Assembly (NCBI GenBank): GCA_024291935.2
Contig: CM044318.1
Location: 86,831,001-86,895,000, forward strand
DNA from: Okapia johnstoni
Taxonomy: Eukaryota > Chordata > Mammalia > Artiodactyla > Giraffidae
Direction: 5' to 3'
DNA: 64,000 nt
In this document: piece after piece, positions 43,861 to 55,900 of the stretch
Numbering within the stretch: position 1 is the first letter of the stretch
Layout of the letters: each line of letters begins with the position of its first letter
The notes under the pieces: generated by a model
The model's database searches: none
What the model saw: only the letters and a program-made list of their open reading frames with translations
What the model was told of the DNA's origin: nothing
Program-made: the position numbers and the translations under genes

Positions 43861-45138
43861 CACGTCATGGAAACTCTGTGAAGTCAGGATGACAGTTCTG
43901 GGCATGCATGTGGCTCACCTTGGTACCCTGTGAGTTCACCAAGGGCCTCAAAGACCATTCCTAAATATCATGCTGCACGTACAGCATCAGGGTTAATCCA
44001 GCCTCGTGGAAACCATCTTTCTGAGGAAATAATAACCTCGATGAACAGACAGGAGGTTCGGCATCAGATGGGGATGGTCTAATTCAAGACCAATTTCATG
44101 TCCCATCAGGGCAGACCTCCCCGGGGACAAGGCTGCTCCTTGGGCCTTGCAGTCCAGATGGCGTTGGACCCTGCAGGCTGCTGGTCGTGAGGAGCCAGAG
44201 TCCACAGCCAGTGCGGTGCAAGGCTCAGGAGGATGCCGTGAAGGGGAGGTTAGAGGGTGCTCTGAGCAGGGTGGGGGCAGAGGAGGCCCCCTGGGGGAGA
44301 GTCAGCAGAGGCTGGAAGAGGAGAGGGTGAACTTCACCAGTAGATGACTGTCAGGAGCCAGCATCACCAGGGGCCGCTTCCTCCAGCCTAGGGGCACAGA
44401 CAGGGCCCGCTGGGTCATGGCCACTTTGTCCCCGATGCCAGCCTGACCCTGAAGAGGCTCAGTCCTGCCTCTCCTAAGGGTTCATCCCTGACCTCATCCA
44501 CGGGCCCTGAAATAAGCCCCTTGGCTGATCTGGGGCTCAAGACAGCCGTCCCTGGCTCATCTTCACTTCTGACCATCGCCTTAGTTTTAAACTGTATCAC
44601 TGTCCTTGGTGTCGATCTGCTCCTGAATATGAGAAAGCAAATCAAATAAGCTCCTGTGACAAATAACGTAAGAACCACATGACTGCTGTTGTCGCTTTGT
44701 CTTTGCTTTCTTTCTTGGCTCATCTGTCAGATGTGGGGTGTGTCAGCACATCAGGTACTGAGTCTTCAATTTCTGACATGACATGCCAACTTCTGGGGAA
44801 TAAATTAAGTGGTGAGTGACTTGGACTCAAGAACATTCAAAAAATCTATTTATAATTTTGCTTTCAGGGTTGATAATTTCACATAAAATTCTCCCACATG
44901 GGGAAGCAACTCAGGGTGATGTGGTCCTTTCTGAAGCAGGTGACAGATGTCTCACACTCCCTTTGCTCACAGCCCTGATTAGATCTGGGCAGATGTTTGA
45001 GGGGAAAGGTTAGGGTTCTTCTGATATTTGGCAGGAGAAAGTAATAGAAAGTCCATGTGCATTTATGTCTTGTTATGACCAATTGTATCTGTCAGGGGTT
45101 CTGAGAAACAACCAGAACTGAATGTGTATCTTTGTGCA

Positions 45139-45140
<2 letters not shown>
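43861..45140. other. Unique sequence, no gene recognised
   Basis: About 1.3 kb with short overlapping frames only. Nothing that I can assign. Confidence 0.4.

Positions 45141-45145
<5 letters not shown>

Positions 45146-45184
<39 letters not shown>
45146..45184. repeat. (GT)n microsatellite, 39 bp
   Basis: Pure GT from 45146 to 45184 with imperfect TG sequence before it and a GATA/TAGA-rich patch after it (45193-45245). Probably polymorphic in length. Confidence 0.97.
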
Positions 45185-45187
<3 letters not shown>

Positions 45188-45244
45188 CGATGCAGATAGA
45201 GATCTAGGTATAGGCGCAGAGAGAAATATAGATATAGGTGATGT

Positions 45245-45474
45245 AGTTAAGGATGATATATTATAGAAAGAGGTGCTATAGATGGATTGTTTAGGGAATT
45301 GAGGTGCCGTGGGGCCAGCGAGTCTAAATCTCTTTTGCACTGGAGACTCAGGCAGGAGCTGATGCTGCAGGCTTGATGCAGAATTCCTTCTCAGCAAAAC
45401 CACAGCCTTTGCTCTAAGGCCTACACCTGATTGGATGAGGCCCACACACACTCTGGAAGATGATCTGCTTACTT
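45245..45474. other. Unassigned sequence
   Basis: No repeat or gene recognised. Confidence 0.35.
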
Positions 45475-45491
45475 AGAGTCAACAAGGGAAG

Positions 45492-45700
45492 TTGCTCAGT
45501 CGTGTCTGACTCTTTGCGACCCCATGAACTGTAGTCTGCCAGACTCCTCCACCCATGGTATTTTCCAGGCAAGAATACTGGAGTAGGTTGCCATTTCCTT
45601 CTCCAGGGGATCTTTCTGACCCAGGGATTGAACCTTGGTCTCCTGCACTGCAGGCAGACTCTTTACCGTCTGAGCCACCAGGGAAGCCTCAACACCAGGA
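45492..45700 (-). mobile_element. Bov-tA-type SINE with 17-bp target-site duplication
   Basis: A full-length minus-strand SINE: ttgctcagtcgtgtctgact at its 3' end and gagccaccagggaagcctc at its head. Perfect 17-bp direct repeats agagtcaacaagggaag lie at 45475-45491 and 45701-45717. About 11 extra bases (tcaacaccagga side) sit between the tRNA-like 5' end and the duplication. The perfect repeats indicate a fairly young insertion. Confidence 0.97.
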
Positions 45701-45717
45701 AGAGTCAACAAGGGAAG

Positions 45718-46335
45718 CTGTTAACCAGGGCCCACAGAACACCTGGCCAAGAGCCCACCTGACTGACGCTCACCCGCCTCGAGGGTTTAGGGCCCCGAGT
45801 GAGAACAGAGGCATGCCTCTTCTCTGGAAAGAGTTAGAAACAGGCTAAAGGTCTCCCTGCCACTACTGGACCCATCCAGAGGCACGTGGAGCAGGAGGGG
45901 CTGCACAGGGCTGTGCACCTGTAGCCCCAGGCTCAGCCCAGAGACCACCAGCCATTCTCAGAGCCAGACAAGGGGCGTCCGCCAGACCCCTGTTAGGCAG
46001 ATGGCAGAAGGCAGCCCTGTAGCCACAGAGGAGACGCTGGCGGAAGAAGGGGACGAGCTGGGGAGAGGGACCCTGGGGCCCTCAGACCGCAGTCCTCATG
46101 CTAGGCAGAGGGCAGAGCTGGACGGCAGGTGCGACTGAGTACAGAGGGCTTACCCCCCAGAGCACAGCCAGAGCCGGTCCTGGGACCGCGGCGGGGGCGC
46201 TGTCTCCTCCTGACCCTCCTGCCTTCACCCAGGTTGGCCAGGCCCCGTCCTGGACTCACGGCCACTTCTCAAGATGTTTTCCCACTGGTGTCACAGAAAG
46301 AACCCGAGAAGCAGTAGAGAAGACCCAGGTCTGTG
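45718..46335. other. Unique sequence
   Basis: GC-rich DNA with no exon or repeat that I can support. Confidence 0.4.
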
Positions 46336-46445
46336 TCTCAGCCCCACTGAACTGGTGCCCTGGGTGCAGTGCAAATTCTCTTAGCATCAGTTTCTTTACT
46401 TAAACATATAATAAATAGTGCCAGCTGGCCTGCCAGGTGGGTGAG
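46336..46445 (+). mobile_element. Possible MIR fragment
   Basis: gtgcaaattctcttagcatc agtttctttacttaaacatat aataaatagtgcc resembles the MIR 3' half ('...cctcagtttcctcatctgtaaaatggggataataatagtacc'). Degenerate. Confidence 0.45.
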
Positions 46446-47492
46446 GACACGTAAGATGCATTGATCCACTGTAGACTCTACCCCCAGCAGTGTAATAGTA
46501 TCTGATGGTAGGACACTCTCCTCCTCCTCCTCACATCACCCCACAGCTGGGGCTTCCACCCGCCATGCTCCCACCTCTGCTGGGGGTCAGTGGGGCTGCG
46601 GATGGTGGGTGTGTGGAGGGTGGACTCTGCACAGCGACTGCTTCTGATGCAGCTCCTGGAGTTGGTCCATGCAGCGTCCACGACCCACAAGCCAAGGCCT
46701 CCGTGTTCACCCCTGGCTGGGGAGCACCAGCCCTTCCCTTATCCACAGGAGCCCAAAGGAGACTGAGCTCCGAGGATTGGCGGTCACTGTGTCCACCCTT
46801 CAGAGCAGCTGCTGCCAAGGTCTAGTCTGGTAGCCCCACACCCACCTTCAACACTTGACAAAGTGCTCACTCATGACTCGCTGTTGCTCTCCCACGACCC
46901 CATCTGAGTCTGTGGTCATTTCAGCTTCCACCTAAGTGAGCCTCCTCACACGCGGGTTTCCTGGGCTTCCCGCCCCCAGAACCTCCTCTCCTGTCCCACT
47001 GTGGCTGCCCCTTCCACGCTCACACGTTTGGCCTTGTCATCGCCGAGGCTGCTGCTCACACCTCTCAGCCCACGCTTCCGACAGGCCTGCCCCCGGCCCA
47101 CACGAGTACTTCAGGGTTTCCTCCCCCCCGCCAGCGTGTCCTCACCGCACCCCTGCCAAGCTGCCATCTCCCGCATCGCCACTAGTCACTCCTCTGCACG
47201 TGCCCTCCCGCATTTGGCCTCTTTTAGGCCAAATTGCCCACTGGATTCACCCCAACCCAGGTCCACTGCTTGCTGCCCCTCTTTCTGAGTGTGGCTAAGG
47301 GGACGCCATGCCGGGCAGAATGCTCTTGCTTCGGATCCAGGACCCAGCCCTCACGTGGCCTGACTGCCGACCAGGAACCACCCTTCACCTGCTGTCTCGT
47401 TCTCCCCATCCTTCAAAACTCGGGCTGCAGCCGCAGGGGCACTGGGCTCCTCTCCTGCCCTCCAGCTCATGTCTGCCTCATTAGCGTGCTCC
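46446..47492. other. GC-rich sequence, possibly old L2
   Basis: Overlapping frames at 46505-46825 and 46936-47298 have no domain. From about 46860 the C/T-rich text could be an interior part of the L2 recognised further right, but this is weak. Confidence 0.3.
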
Positions 47493-47510
47493 CTCTGTAT
47501 CCCCTGCGGG

Positions 47511-47705
47511 ACTTCCCTTGGAACTCAGCTGGTCAAGAATCCACCTGCAATGAGGGAGACCTGGGTTCAATCCCTGGGCTGGGAAGATCCCCTGGAGAAG
47601 GGAAAGGCTACCCACTCTGGTATTCTGGCCTGGAGAAGTCCATGGACTGTATAGTCCCTGGGGTCGCAAAGAGTCGGACATGACTGAGCCACTTTCAGTC
47701 ACTCT
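47511..47705 (+). mobile_element. Bov-tA-type SINE with target-site duplication
   Basis: Sense SINE: acttcccttggaactcagct head, gatcccctggagaagggaaa, ctggcctggagaagtccatg and gtcgcaaagagtcggacatg. Flanking repeats are ctctgtatcccctgcggg (47493-47510) and the same with one extra C (47706-47724). The element sits in C/T-rich, probably L2-derived DNA. Confidence 0.96.
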
Positions 47706-47724
47706 CTCTGTATCCCCCTGCGGG

Positions 47725-48365
47725 GACATCTGGGTCCAGCTCATTGGCTTCCCCTGCAGCTCTCACCTCATCCTGCACCAGCCCAACTTCCTTCCCCTCC
47801 TTCCTTCACTCTCACTAGAGAGTCTTCCCCCTGGTCAGGACCGGGTCACAGCACTACTTTCTCAGAGTCCTCCCATGCTTCCCCCGCCCCTCCTCCCCCC
47901 TCCTCCATGCCCCCTTCCTCATGGCCTCCTCGCTGGTCTTCTGTGTTGCCAGGCGCTCACTCACCTGGAGCCACCCCCCGGCCCTGCACATGTGCGCCCT
48001 TGCCTCTCTCCTCCTCCACATCTGCCTGGTTTTCCCCATAGCACTTACCACTGACTGTATCACAGCCTTTGTCTATTCTCTGTTTCTTGTCTGTTTCATA
48101 TGCATGGAGATGTCAGCTGCACGTTCCAGGAGGAAACAGACATTTTTGGTTTTGGATTACTTTTGTCTTAACATGTTATGTATTTATTATTTCACAAGAG
48201 TGTATAGGTTGGAGAATGGTCCTGTGACCTGGGCCACTCTTCTGGTGGCATTCATTCAGGACCCTGTTGGAAGACAGGGGCTGATAACGTCTTTCCTTCC
48301 AGGTTGTACCGTCAGCACCTTGGACAGCGCCGGGCACCGGGCAGCTGCTCGACCCTTGTTAGCGA
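47725..48365 (+). mobile_element. L2 LINE 3' part (degenerate)
   Basis: ttttccccatagcacttacc actgactgtatcacagcctt tgtc matches the L2 'catagcacttatcactatctgac' block. gcaccttggacagcgccggg caccgggcagctgctcgac matches 'cagcacctagcacagtgcctggcacatag'. The centre, 48120-48290, fits poorly and may be an insertion or local decay. Confidence 0.5.
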
Positions 48366-49225
48366 GGGACGCCCGGCTCAGATCCACCCGCAGCCTGAGT
48401 TTTCTTTGCTCTGCAGCCCACTTTTGCATCCTCTCTAAGCTTTGGGCAGCATCGTCCTCTGCCATCTCATCACTCTGACACAGAGTCAAGCGGATCTATG
48501 GCACTAGAGCCTCCCTCGTCTGCTCTTCTTTTCTGCTTGGCTGAAGATAATAAGCATGGTCACTGCGCCAATTTGAGGCTCAAAGTCATAGGGCAGCTCA
48601 AGAGCCATCTAGATTATCATTTAGAACCCCTTCACCTAACATTTGGACACATTTTTATGGTAGAGAATATCTGAAGAGGTTTTTCACTTTCTGAGTTTAA
48701 AAAGAAATTTGCGGTTATTTTCAAAGTCACCTTATTAAAATAGAATCTGAAAGTGCTTTGAAGCAATGCCAAAGACAGCAAGCTTCCCATTTATTGAGGC
48801 TTTTTTCCCAGCCTGGGCCAATAGTTTCTTTTCTGCCCTTTGCCATGTAAGAGGGATAACCGTCCTCCTTCCAAACTGGCTTATCTCAGTCTGTGGCAGC
48901 TTATAGCTCAGTGTCAGGGCAAGAACGCTTCCCTTGGAATGTTTTGGCATAGAATTGAGGATGATAGTCAGAAAATGCCCTAACTGCACCTCTCCCCACC
49001 CTGCCCGACCTCTCTGTAGTAGTGAAATGTGGGGCCACATGCCAGAAAGAGACACTTGGATTCATAGATGGGCTTCCACCCTGAACTCAAGCTCCCACAC
49101 AAGGCTCATCACCAGAAATCCCTTCTCCATTCCCATTCAGACTGTTCAGGTTTGGTCAGGGACCATGGACCAGCCATTTCTTCATTCTGCTTTTCAGTAT
49201 TCCCAACCTCAAAATTACTAGCTCA
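48366..49225. other. Unique sequence, no gene recognised
   Basis: About 860 bp. Short frames on both strands at 48735-49265 have no recognisable feature. Confidence 0.4.
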
Positions 49226-49354
49226 AAAGAGTTTGGGGTTAGCAGATGCAAAGTGCTATATATAGAATGGATAAATAACAAGGTCCTACTGGGAGGCATA
49301 AGGAGCTGTGATTAATAGTCTGTGATAAACCATAATGGAAAAGAATATTTAAAA

Positions 49355-49405
<51 letters not shown>

Positions 49406-49480
49406 TATATAAAACTGAATCACTTTGCTGTACAACAGAAATTAACACCGCATTGCAAATCAACTCTACAATAAAAAAGA
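49226..49480 (+). mobile_element. Ruminant-type L1 3' end with internal (TA)n
   Basis: ggttagcagatgcaaagtgc tatatatagaatggataaataacaaggtcctac, gataaaccataatggaaaag aatat, an AT tract at about 49357-49395, then aaaactgaatcactttgctg tac and attgcaaatcaactctacaat aaaa. These are 3' UTR landmarks of young ruminant L1, 5'-truncated. Confidence 0.93.
49357..49396. repeat. (TA)n tract within L1 3' UTR
   Basis: About 40 bp of alternating TA followed by a short CA run. This site is variable among L1 copies (the copies ending near 30.0 and 58.0 kb carry similar but different AT tracts). Confidence 0.95.
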
Positions 49481-51824
49481 AAGCAAAAGTGTAATAAAAG
49501 TGGGTTTATATTTTTAAAACTGGAAAATGTGCTGTGTCATTGAGCCCCAGAGTTAGACAATCCCTCTCTGAACTGCTGTTGAACTGTTTCCTTAACACCA
49601 AGATTTTGACAAGTGGGAATCTGACAAAGGTCAGCACAGAAGAGCCGTCCCAAGGCACACAGGTCCCAGGAACACCGGCCAACCGGGTCCTAGAGGCTGG
49701 AAATGAACCTGGCAAACTCTGCAGGGCTGGATGTACTGGGCACCATTAAACAGTGCAAACTGAGTGGATTGACACGACATAGGTTTTATGTTCCTTCAGT
49801 GCGGACGTTTTCTAAAAACATAAAATTTCAACTAAATGCATGGCTGACATCTGGCGCTTTTCCCGCTGGCAAAAACGTGGCTCTTACATGCTTGCATTTC
49901 TGGGTCCATAGAATCTGTTGTCTTCACCCTGACTGGTTGTCAATTCTCTTCCAGCTTGAGGCTCTGAGTGAGGGATCCAAGCCCTCCCTAAGCTCCGTGT
50001 GAACCTCAGTTATTGTGGCCCTGCCCTTGCCGTCGGCTTGGTGCCAGACCCAGAGCAAATGGTGATTAGCACGGATGACAGCCCTCTCAGGATGCTGTCA
50101 CACACACGATTTTAGACAAACTGCGATGCACGTCTTGATCAGGGAATGCCCCAGAGTTACCCCGACTCGTGCGTGCAGCTCATCATATTCATGGTCTAAC
50201 GTGGCATCCTGACCCCTCTTGAGGCCAGTCGGGCCGTTCCACATTTGGGTTTCCAAATGACTGTCACTGTTTCAGGAGATGGCACGTATTTTACTTTGTC
50301 AAGAAATATTGAGTAAGCAGAACCTCTCCTCTTTACTAATTGTCAGGCGCTTGAGAATCAGTCAAGCATTTACATCATGTCTCAGTCATTTTGCAAAGAT
50401 AGTCTCTGATCTTTAATTTCCAGTTCTGCTCAGGCAGGCCCTGTAGTTACAAATGAAAGTTTCGGTGAAGAAACACAAAGGTATATTCTAAAGAATCAGA
50501 CAAAATTATTAGTTATTGCAAAGAGAGACAAGGGGATGGGATCATAAATGTGCTCACAGGAAACCATGGTTTAACAACAGAGAAAAGAATGGGAAAACTG
50601 CCTTCTCTACAGAAGCTTTAAAAATCAATTACTGCACATTTTCGTGGTAAATGTGTCTACTCAGCATAATCGTGTTCATCTTCCACGTTAACAAGGACTA
50701 TCCTGCTGATTTCTGGCTCTTCAGATCACCGTCAAGCATGCTCGGGTCTGAGGGATGTCTTGTTTGCCCCCAGAGGGAAAGGTTGGTAGGCTGTTTCTCC
50801 CCTTGCACTTGGAGCTCAGTATTCCATTCTCTGGATCACAGGCTTTGCCTCCCAGGCAATCCCTTTGTTTCAACACCATAAAATGTTCAAACGCTGTGGA
50901 TGTCCGCGAAGGGTCAGAACAAGGAAGGCCCAGAGGAGATCGCGGCGGCCGTGCCCATGCCCCGGTTAGTGTGGGTCCCTTGCCTCTTCATCAGTTGCTT
51001 GTGGCTGCAGGAATGAATAGTGCCTCCCTGCCACCCAGCCCGTCACCCCCCAGCAGCAGCGTCAGGGGTGCTGCCTTCCTGCCCAAAGTAAGGATTTGAC
51101 CAGTGAAGACTGTGGTCCCCTGGGGGAAGAGAGCAAAATACTCGGCAAACCTGCCTAGGTACCACAGGGGGGCTCCACATTTGAGGGTTCTCTCCATTCT
51201 TCTGCATTTTCCTTTCTGAAATTGTGATTTGAAGTCTCCTAATGAGTCGTTTGAGTCAGTTCCCACTGGAATGAAATGAGAAGCACCCTCCTTAACTGCC
51301 GAAGTGTGACTGTTTGGATCATATGACCAGGCACCCCCTCAGTTATTAACCCCCTCTGAGCCAGAGAGGGAGGAGCTACCCCGGGCAGGAGGTCAGGGGC
51401 GGCTCCTGGGAGCAGAAGGCGGCCTGCCGAGGAAGCTGGATGGGGCAGCCTGTCCCTGTCTGCTCTCCGCACGAGCCTCCACGTCTCAGCGGCTTTCCCT
51501 CTTGAAGGCAGCTGATTATCGCTTCACATGGTCTGCAGCCCAACTGGATTTTCTTTTGAGTTTGAGAAGAAAAAGCACTTGGCGAAATTTCAGCAAGCAG
51601 GTAACGTCCCTTCCACTAAGTCATGATTGCAGTATCGGTGCTCAGGGGACGTGTCAACGCAGCACAGTGACAGCAGGGCTGCTGCCTGGCTGAAGACCCC
51701 TCCGCGGCGCACAAGGCTGCTTGGGAGGCGATGGTGGGGAGCTCGCAGGATGAGCTGCCCTGAGCAGGGCGGCCACGGGGACCCCAACGCGGCAGCCCAC
51801 TCCCACTGGGCTGAGTCTGCAGGG
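49481..51824. other. Unique sequence, no supported gene
   Basis: About 2.3 kb without a recognised repeat. A cagcaagcag|gtaacg donor-like site at about 51601 follows an open frame, but there is no paired acceptor or domain. No gene called. Confidence 0.4.
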
Positions 51825-52165
51825 GGGTGTGCACGTGTGTGTGTGTGTCTCTGTGCATGTGTGTTTATGTCTGCAGGTAGGCGTGTGCAAGTATGTCCTT
51901 ATAGGTTTGCATGCATGTGTATGTGTGTGTGCACATGTGTGTGTGTGTGCTTGGGTGTGCATCTCTATGCATGTGTGTTTATGCCTGCGGGTAGGTGTGT
52001 ACAAGTGTGTCCTTATATGTATGCATGCATATTCCTTATAGATATGCACGCATGTGTGTGTGTGTGCCCGTGTGCCTGTGTATACATGTGTGCCTGCATG
52101 TTGTGTCTCTGTGCACACGTGTATGTGTGTATGTGTGTGCATGCATGAGTGTGTGCACGTGTTCT
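51825..52165. repeat. TG-rich repeat with about 114-bp higher-order units
   Basis: About 340 bp dominated by TG/TGCA. Blocks starting ctctgtgcatgtgtgtttat (51849) and ctctatgcatgtgtgtttat (51963) are homologous over about 100 bp, including ..gtaggcgtgtgcaagtatg and tccttatag. A third, partial start is at 52107. Cys/Val- and His/Thr-rich open frames on both strands are by-products. Alternating purine-pyrimidine DNA can form Z-DNA. Confidence 0.9.
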
Positions 52166-52804
52166 GGGTGGGGGCTGTGTGGCGATGATCTGAGCATACG
52201 CAGGAGCAGAGAGAGAGCTCCCAGGCCCCTTGATGCCAAGAGCTGTGCCTTGTTCACCGTGGATCGCAAACAGTGCCCCCAGCGAGTTGAAAAGCGAGTA
52301 AATAGGTGAATGTGTGATGAGAGAGCAGTTAATAGAACCAGACAAGACCCCGCACCGCAGGCCCTCATCCTCTCATCTGCAGAGAGACATGCCTCTTCAC
52401 TGCACCTCCAGCCCCCAGCCCATCCAACACCCCGGAAAGAGAATCACCATCTACACCCATAAGAGCCCCACTTAGGAAGGTGCCCGCTCACATCTGAGCT
52501 AACTACTTTTTGAATCAAAATCTGACATCTGTTCATGAAGGTCAAGCCACCTTCCAGTCTCCCACTCCGCCGGGAAGAAAGTAACAGGCAGAATTGTGCG
52601 TGAACAACGTGAGACACTAAAGGATTAAGCCAAAAGCAACTTTGGCGGAAGTGTCTGCTTAATCAAAACTAAGCTCCAGCACCAGCAAAATATGTGTGTC
52701 CCATTTAAAACAAACCCAACAAAGAAATACTCCTGATTCACATAAACAGCAAATTAGAGAGCAGGCATCTGCATCGTACGATTTTTCTTGTCTTTGCAAA
52801 GCGT
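52166..52804. other. Unique sequence
   Basis: No repeat or gene recognised. Confidence 0.4.
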
Positions 52805-53125
52805 TCATTCATTCATTTATTTAGCAAACATTTCTAAACACACACTGGGGCTATAACAATAAATACGACAGACACAACGCCTGTCCTTAAGAAGCCTGTG
52901 CCAGAGAGGGAGAGGCAGCATGCAAACAGGCAGTGGTAACAGAGTATGACAAAGCGCCCCGTGAGAGCTCAACAGTGAATGTGCCTTTGGACCCACAGTA
53001 ACAGCAGGAGGCCAGAGGCTCGGGGGGAGATCAGCAAGGTGGGTGTGGAGGCAAAGAGCACTTCACAGAGGCACAGGTGCTGGGCGGTACTCAGAAGGGG
53101 AAGCTCGAAGTGTTCGAGGCAGGTG
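52805..53125 (-). mobile_element. L2-like LINE, antisense
   Basis: gttcattcattcatttattt agcaaacatttctaaacaca cactggggctataacaataa atacgacagacacaacgcct gtccttaagaagcc follows the antisense L2-type 3' end ('attcattcattcaacaaatatttattgagc...'), and homology-like text continues to about 53125. Confidence 0.6.
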
Positions 53126-53129
53126 TATT

Positions 53130-53290
53130 TGTCAGCACAGGTGAGGTTATGCTTCAGTAACGAGAGTCTCCCACACCTCAGGCGTTTGCAAGCAAAGTTG
53201 GATTTCTTGCCCATGCAAAGTCTGACGTAGTTCTGGGAACTGTCCAGGGCAACTTTCCTTCAAGCTGGAGACTCAGCGATCAGAGATAAA
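53130..53290. repeat. Possible ancient interspersed repeat
   Basis: caggtgaggttatgcttcag taacgagagtctcccacacct cag resembles an old mammalian element with 'gttatgctgctgtaacaaacaaccccaaaatctcag'. Family not assigned. Confidence 0.4.
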
Positions 53291-53406
53291 GGCCGGACTT
53301 AGAAGCTGCACCACTTGAATACTCTGTTAGTATGTCTCATGGTGAAGGTGAACAGCTTGGCCTGGTGGTGACACATAACGATCCTGCTCCCACCTAATTT
53401 GAGCAC

Positions 53407-53707
53407 TTCTGGAAGGAAATCAGTCCTGAATATTCATTGGAAAGACTGATGATAAAGCTGAAACTCCAATGCTTTGGCCACCTGATGCGAAGAACTGACT
53501 CACTGGAAAAGACTCTGATGCTGGGAAAGATTGAAGGCAGGAGGAGAAGGGGATGACAGAGGATGAGATGGTTGGATGGCATCACCAACTCAAAGGACAT
53601 GAGTTTGAGCAAACCCCAGGAGATGGTGATGTACAGGGAAGCCTAGCATGTTACAGCCCATGGAGTCGCAAAGAGTTGGACATGACTGAGCGACTGAACT
53701 GAACTGG
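53407..53707 (+). mobile_element. BovB LINE 3' end
   Basis: Starts at tggaaggaaatcagtcctga and follows BovB to the tail gtcgcaaagagttggacatg actgagcgactgaactgaac tgg. 5'-truncated to about 300 bp. No clear target-site duplication. Confidence 0.95.
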
Positions 53708-54879
53708 AAGGATACTCAGCATTTGTTACAGAGGAGAAAAGGACTGGGCATTGGTGAAGAGCAGGAATGTCTATCATAGCAGCAAACACAGAGCCCAGGA
53801 TGTACCAGTGGGTGATGAGTTTGTGGTGGGAGACGCGGCTGTTTGTGAGGCTGAGGACTCAGCACTTCTTAGGGGCTCTGGCTTGCCATGTCAAGGACCC
53901 CTAGTCTATGATTGGAACAGGACCGTCCTGAACAATCCCACTGTGCCCAGGGAGACTTGACCAGTGCTCAGCTCTGGAGGCCGATGGGAGATATCTCTTG
54001 CTGAAATTGAGGCTCATCAACATTTGAAAGGAAAAAAACATGCCAATTTTATGTAGGAAGTAGTCTGACTTCTTCCACCTCAATTTTTACCTGTTCAGTA
54101 ATAGTCAGACAAGAAGTGGTTCATGGAAATCTGGTTAAGATTCAAAGACATTCCTGTGGGTGAGGACGGGGGTGCTTGGAGGAGGCTCTGTTGCCAAAAG
54201 ACAATTAGCTGTGAAGAGAGAGATTTCAGGATCACCGCTCCTCACAGTCCCACCTCCAAGCTCCCACACATGAAGGAGGATGAGCTCCGCTCCTGAGCAA
54301 AGCCTCTGCTCTGAACAGAGACACCTCACAACCAAGCAGTCCATCAGGAGAAACAGCTTTGGACTCAAAGCCATGGTTACTGCTGAGCTCCTACTTTCCA
54401 GAGGAGGCGAGCTGTCCTGTCTGTTGGGCCCTAAACAGTGGTAGGTGAAGAGGGGGTGCCATCCATCGAGAAACATGGTCACTACACTCAGAACCCAAGG
54501 AACAATGGGGTTCCAGGGCCCTAGACTCGAGATCAACTGGACCCATCATGCTCACTGGCTGGGGTACCATCATGTAGGGAGTCCCTGACTTTGCTGATTC
54601 CCAAATGGTTAAAGCTCTGGGTAGTGGTCTTGAGAGTTTTAATGGTTATATTTGTCCTAGATTACTTTTTTGACAAATGGAACAACAGAACATCATTCAA
54701 ATTGGTGCAGATTTGTACCGGGGATCATTTTAAGCCCTTTGACAGATCCTGCAGCTTCTCAGTCTTACAGGGACGTGAGGTTCATTCCTGTATTCACTCT
54801 TTCAAAATATTTTGAGCCCCTAGGCTCTGATTCCAGACAGGAAGACACGGAGGAACATTCCACGTTTTGCATCTCCGGC
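53708..54879. other. Unique sequence, no gene recognised
   Basis: About 1.2 kb. The 133-residue minus-strand frame at 54135-54536 has no recognisable domain and no splice context. Confidence 0.4.
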
Positions 54880-55900
54880 ATCTGCCTTGTCTGGTGGGGT
54901 CCTGGCAAACTCTATCCCCAGCGTTGAGGACAGCTGGTGGCTTTTCTCTGCCTGTTCACTTGGCCTCTCTGTCTGCCTCACTGAGTTCCCTCTCCCTGGA
55001 TCCTCTCCTCTCCTGGGGTCCCAGGTTTCCAGACTCTTCTCAAACCACACCTCAGGACAGTCTGCATGGTCTCTCCCAGCCTGACCTTTCCCAGTGGATG
55101 GTTCTCAAATCCATCCACCTTTTGGCATCACCTTCTCCGTGGTGACCTCGCCCACATTATCCCCCAAATAGCTCTGGTCCTGACCTCTTGACCCCCTCAG
55201 ACCCCCAAGCTCTTCTGGGCCCCATCTGCATAGCCAACACCTCCAGACCATGCTCAGAGCCATTATCTTCTTCCCAGACCTCTATTCGTGTTTCCTTCTG
55301 AATTCCTACTTTGAACAAGATCCCACAGCCTCCCAAATGCCCCCTCCAGACATTCCAACACCATCACGTCTACACACGTGGCCCAAGTCACCCACCTCTC
55401 ACCCATCTAACTCACCTCTGGATCTTGAACCATTCCTCAGAATCTCATCCACCGCCTCCATCTGGCTGCCTGTAAGTCCAAGCTAGAGACAACACTCGGA
55501 CTCTCCCAGGGCTCCCTGCTGTGGACCTCGCTCTGCACACCACCTTCTGCATGACCTCTAAACTAGAGTCATTTCTATCCAAACAGCACCTCACGTGTGA
55601 GGTCATGTCACAGCTCAGCAGGGTCTGACGCCTTCCCAGCACCTTTGACGTTGCCCGTGCACACACTCCCTGTCCCGATGCCCCTCTGGGGTCCTTCCTG
55701 GCCCTCCCCCACCACATGCTCTGTACTGAGTGCCCACCGGGAGCCCCTCTCTGCGGCCAGCCAGCGCCCTTTCTCTGTCATCCACGGTCTGATTCCTCCT
55801 TCAAGATCCAGGTCAGATGCACCTTTCTAGTGGTGTCTGTATGAATACTCCAGACAAAGGCAGCCAACACCCCTGATGCTTCTCAGAATAACCGAGCATC
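54880..55900 (+). mobile_element. L2 LINE, long degenerate copy
   Basis: About 1 kb of C/T-rich text whose order follows the sense L2 3' region: accatgctcagagccattat cttcttcccagacc ('ctgaactcatcatcttcccccc'), ccgcctccatctggctgcct, cctcacgtgtgaggtcatgt cacagctcagcagggtctg ('ctgatcatgtcactcccctgctt') and tttctctgtcatccacggtc. Strongly decayed, so confidence is moderate. Confidence 0.55.

Noticed and set aside
47921..48478. 185-residue hydrophobic frame that could suggest a membrane protein
   Set aside because: It overlies L2-like C/T-rich repeat sequence, which translates into Leu/Ser/Pro-rich hydrophobic peptides.
51502..51693. Possible exon ending at cagcaagcag|gtaacg
   Set aside because: A donor-like site after a short open frame, but no convincing acceptor upstream, no domain and no CpG island; such donors are frequent by chance.
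51627..52148. Cys/Val-rich frame and opposite His/Thr-rich frame that look like a cysteine-rich peptide
   Set aside because: Translation of alternating TG/CA repeats; the residue pattern follows from the dinucleotide.
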